The notes beneath the pieces were generated by a model, which was not told the origin of the DNA, did no database searches, and saw nothing but the letters and a program-made list of their open reading frames with translations. A stretch of 64,000 bases of DNA from Phycomyces nitens (lineage: Eukaryota; Mucoromycota; Mucoromycetes; Mucorales; Phycomycetaceae). The stretch lies in assembly GCA_022702545.1 (NCBI GenBank), contig JAHRBC010000005.1:1054001-1118000 (forward strand), given 5' to 3'. Below are positions 60,817-64,000 of this stretch, piece by piece. A program made the translations under genes and the position numbers. Position 1 is the first letter of the stretch. Each line of letters starts with the position of its first letter.

Positions 60817-62473
60817 TAGGGTAAATTAGATATGTACAGTAATATAGATAAAGCCAAGAGACAAAAAGAGGAAATGGAGACGAAAGAGAGAGGCAGATTA
60901 GATTTATAGTTGAGACCATTAAATAACTGACGTCTCCAAACCTTGGTTATCGAAAGAAGGGGGGAGCAAGCAAGGCTTGTGTGCGTGGGTAAGGGGTCGC
61001 CGTTTTAATGAAGACAGACGGAATAGCCGAGTGAAGCGTTTCAGGAGACACGATTAAAGATACATGACGCACAGCTTCCTCATGAAGCCAATGTATAAGC
61101 CAAGGGTGTAAGGACCACTCTCTAGCCTGCCCACAGACGCATCCGGTTGGAATATATGGTCCCATTGTTACCAGCCGGACCAAGAAAATATCAGGTCTGT
61201 CCTACCCATCAGGCCTGTCACAATCACTCAGGACCACATAGTCTGTGCTACCCTACAACCTCGCACCCGTCCGGAAGGAGGATCCGGCCACCCCAATGGC
61301 AAGTATATAGTAGGTGCAAAGTATTGAAGTCGCTTGTGCCACCCGCCAATCCGTCCTAGTCAACCTCATCCTGTCCGGACAATCTGGACAGAATTAAGAT
61401 CGGAAGATGTCCCGTCCTGGAGTGGGACGAAAGGTGCTCTTGAGAGTTCTAAAAAGAAAGGGCCTGGTACAGCATTGATATTTACAATTTATTCTGTATT
61501 CAGGGACCATGCCAAGATGCTTAGACGGACACCGGAATTATTGCCGCACCAAAATAAAAGTAAAAAAAATAAAAATAAAAATAAAAATAGTACTTTATCC
61601 GGCCATCAGAATCCTTGTATTTTGAGAAGTACGATCTACGCCAGTACATTACAGCGACTCCACAACCAGAAAGCATTGGTTACCTCGAGCACAAGGCCAC
61701 AAGAATAATTAGGGTTACTTTGGAGAAAATCCGATGAATAACACTGACAAAATCTAGGGTTTACAAAAAATTATTATAATTATAATAATAATAATAATTA
61801 TAATTATTAAATTATCGAGGATTTTGGATTATTCTAGTGAAACGCCCGGATTAATAAAAAAGAAAGAAGAAGAAGACGTTTTATACACTTTATATACATG
61901 TGTTTCCACCACAAATATTAATAACAACAACAACAACAAAAACAACAACAAAAATAACAAAAATATTAGTCGTAATAATATTAATCATAAATCATTGCGT
62001 GATTTCAGCTCATATATTTTTACTCCATCCGGTTTCCTTAATAAATAAACTATTCATATATATATATATATATATTCATCTTACGCTTCAGGCTGTTCCA
62101 ATAGATTCATTCTATATATTACCTAGCTGCAATATAGTCTTCAAAAAAGTATCAAGAATTATCAGCAACTCAAAATTGAGTTTACTCCAATAAACATCTT
62201 TACTCACCAGAACCTTGTCCTTTTTCCCATATCCAGCAGAGTGTACAGGTACCACATAAGATGCTTAAATGCCATAAGACATCTTTAACAAAACTATTGG
62301 CTGTGGTGGTATGTTTTTTTTTGGTCACTATAATGAAGTATATATTATATAATATAATAATAATGTATTGTATTTTGGCAAGCATGTATGTAACCCTCCC
62401 GATCGTCCGTTCATAGCACGAATATCACTTTTATGGCTAGAATATATGTACAAAAGTATTCCCTATTTTTCGT
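60817..62473. other. Spacer between kinesin start and sorting nexin 3' end
   Basis: About 1.66 kb. 60950-61450 is GC-richer but has no conserved ORF. An (AAATAA)n-like tract lies at 61566-61590, an AT palindrome at 61770-61815, an (AAC)n tract at 61922-61955 and a (TA)n run at 62057-62075. Confidence 0.45.
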
Positions 62474-64000
62474 CTAACCAAAGATCGGCTTCAGTGTACG
62501 CTCAAGTAACTGAAGAATAACAACCCGATTGAGGGCTGGATCTTGCAGCCTCTGCCACACTCGTTCCATTGCCTGACTGCAGTTCTGGTCGCCAATAAGC
62601 TGCCGTAGTGCACCAGGAACTGCGTTCTGGACCAAGAGAGTGCGTGCTTGGATTCTTGTAGCCTCTATTTCTTCCTCTGTCCGGCTTGGACCACCAGGGT
62701 TCCATCGTCCATCTGGCCAGAAACGTTGAACAAGGTCTGTCACCTGTTGAGTTAGTGCGTCGGGCGACAAGAGGGTTTGGATATAGTCGTTGTATTGCTC
62801 GGCCACTAGCTCGGTGTACAATCGGCGAACAATTTCACGTATTAGGTTCAGCAACGACCGTCGCATCCACGCCTTGTTGTTCGTCGTCGTAAGGTCAAAC
62901 AGCTCCACTACCAGAGCAAAGGTCGTCTCAATAAGCAGCTCAACATCATCAGGAGACAGTTCTTCTTCGGCCTTTTTTTCCACCCCCGAAACCATTGCCG
63001 GAACTCCCTCCAGAGGCGCCGGAATCAATGGAGCCTGGGTCGGGATTTCCTGCCCCAACTTGCGCTTGGACCTTGTGGAAGTGAACCGGGAAATCGCCCG
63101 ACTGACACTGAGTTGGCTGGGGGATGAAGATATTGTGGGGGAATTGGCCGCTGAATCATCCCCATACGAATCCGCAAAAGTGCCTTCAGAATCCCCTCTC
63201 TCTTTGGCCAGGAACCCAACAATCGCAGTCTCGCACCCCAGCTCTTCATCCATCACCACCAGCTGAAGGTAGCGCTCCAGAGAGTCTCCAATGGTCTGCG
63301 AGTCAATCATGCCTGTTCCGGAGCCTTGGCTGCCTCGTTTCATGAGCCAGGAACGCGCACGGTCTAATGGAAGCCGCAGTCCAAGACGCGCCATACGCTT
63401 GGGATTGTTGGCCAAAAGAATAGCATGAAAGACCTCAAAGTCAGGGTAGGAGCGAGTAATGACATAGCCTCCCCCCTCGGATACCGTCTCTTCTACTGCT
63501 GGGCGCTCAATCTGGATAATGAAGCTTAGGGCGTCCTTGTCAGTATGATCAGGAGAGTTATCCATCACACTAAAGTTGATCGTTCCATGCGGATACACCA
63601 GTTGTCTTGGAGGCTTTTCTATTGTATTCGTGATGCCAGAGGTCGAGGGCTCAATGTCTGGGGTCTGTGATGCAATCACATCCTCGGTGGCCTTTTCAAC
63701 CACGCTTCTGAACCCATCTCCAGCCTCCTCAGTTGCAACCACAGGCTTCTCTCCGGCAAGGTGGTGTACTATCCAGCTATTGATAAAATCAGGATCACTG
63801 CATGCATACAAAATATTTCCAAACAGATGAGTGGCCAGCAGTTCTCTCAAGAGGCGCACTACTATGCCAGAATCAGTGTCTGTCTTGGGAAGCATCCGGC
63901 GAAGAATCGTAGAACTGAGGGCTCTCATCTGGCTTTGTTGTTCCTCTCTAGACAGCAGCTGCGCAAAGGGAGACTGGGGGTGTTCTTCCACATAGACATC
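62474..64000 (-). CDS. Sorting nexin with PXA, PX and nexin_C domains, 3' part
   Basis: Membrane-contact/sorting protein of the Mdm1/SNX13-14-19-25 group, which binds phosphoinositides through PX and tethers or organises ER and endo-lysosomal membranes. The frame is open to the window end, so the N-terminus (membrane anchor and most of PXA) is missing; 508 residues are visible without an intron. The visible start HPQSPFAQLLSREEQ...MLPKTDTDSGIVVRLLRELLATHLFGNILYACSDPDFIN is the C-terminal half of PXA. The PX domain follows (TRSYPDFEVFHAILL, GLRLPL, SLERYLQLVV). After a Ser-rich linker, the nexin_C domain starts at DVELLIETTFALVVELFDL and ends at LERTLKPIFG. PXA joins PX with no RGS domain between them, an SNX19-like layout unlike yeast Mdm1. 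Confidence 0.87.
   Translation of the reverse strand, partial: DVYVEEHPQSPFAQLLSREEQQSQMRALSSTILRRMLPKTDTDSGIVVRLLRELLATHLFGNILYACSDPDFINSWIVHHLAGEKPVVATEEAGDGFRSVVEKATEDVIASQTPDIEPSTSGITNTIEKPPRQLVYPHGTINFSVMDNSPDHTDKDALSFIIQIERPAVEETVSEGGGYVITRSYPDFEVFHAILLANNPKRMARLGLRLPLDRARSWLMKRGSQGSGTGMIDSQTIGDSLERYLQLVVMDEELGCETAIVGFLAKERGDSEGTFADSYGDDSAANSPTISSSPSQLSVSRAISRFTSTRSKRKLGQEIPTQAPLIPAPLEGVPAMVSGVEKKAEEELSPDDVELLIETTFALVVELFDLTTTNNKAWMRRSLLNLIREIVRRLYTELVAEQYNDYIQTLLSPDALTQQVTDLVQRFWPDGRWNPGGPSRTEEEIEATRIQARTLLVQNAVPGALRQLIGDQNCSQAMERVWQRLQDPALNRVVILQLLERTLKPIFG

Overview
This is a eukaryotic, fungal window. Genes are split by many short introns (about 44-220 nt), coding DNA is moderately GC-rich, and the spacers are very AT-rich. 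The gene set (VPS11, Byr4/Bfa1-type GAP subunit, eRF3, NADP-isocitrate dehydrogenase, S-adenosylhomocysteine hydrolase, ATP synthase subunit e, SAL1-type carrier) is fungal. A minor (U12, AT-AC) intron, GC-AG introns, a chromovirus and Tc1-like DDE relics together suggest an early-diverging fungus, most likely Mucoromycota. The lineage is an inference from style, not from a database match.

Layout. 1-1365: 3' part of a SAL1/SCaMC-type mitochondrial carrier. 1366-4453: empty AT-rich spacer. 4454-6362 (minus): an unrecognised coiled-coil protein and an AlkB-type dioxygenase, head-to-head with VPS11 (6760-10589, plus). 10996-11433: ATP synthase subunit e. 11996-14349: Byr4/Bfa1-like protein. 16572-16823: small secreted Cys-rich protein. 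17690-31161: a 13.5-kb transposon palindrome. Two inverted copies of a non-coding LTR element carrying 262-bp tandem repeats flank the decayed body of a Ty3 chromovirus. 31162-36449: relics of two Tc1/mariner-like transposons and a cluster of fold-back elements with iterated CACGAC motifs. 36450-38573: eRF3, convergent with NADP-IDH (39159-40724, minus). 46361-47758 (minus): S-adenosylhomocysteine hydrolase. 50100-51480 (minus): a third Tc1-like relic. 52882-53973 (minus): two-finger C2H2 protein. 55072-60816 (minus): kinesin-4-like motor. 62474-64000 (minus): PXA-PX-nexin_C sorting nexin, cut by the window end.

For every complete multi-exon model listed, exon lengths add up to a whole number of codons with the reading frame kept across each junction. 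The genes are unrelated housekeeping functions (membrane traffic, translation termination, NADPH supply, methyl cycle, respiration, mitotic exit, motors) and there is no gene cluster. The unusual biology is in the splicing (U12 AT-AC intron, GC-AG introns, 16- and 27-nt exons) and in the transposon block between 17.7 and 36.1 kb.
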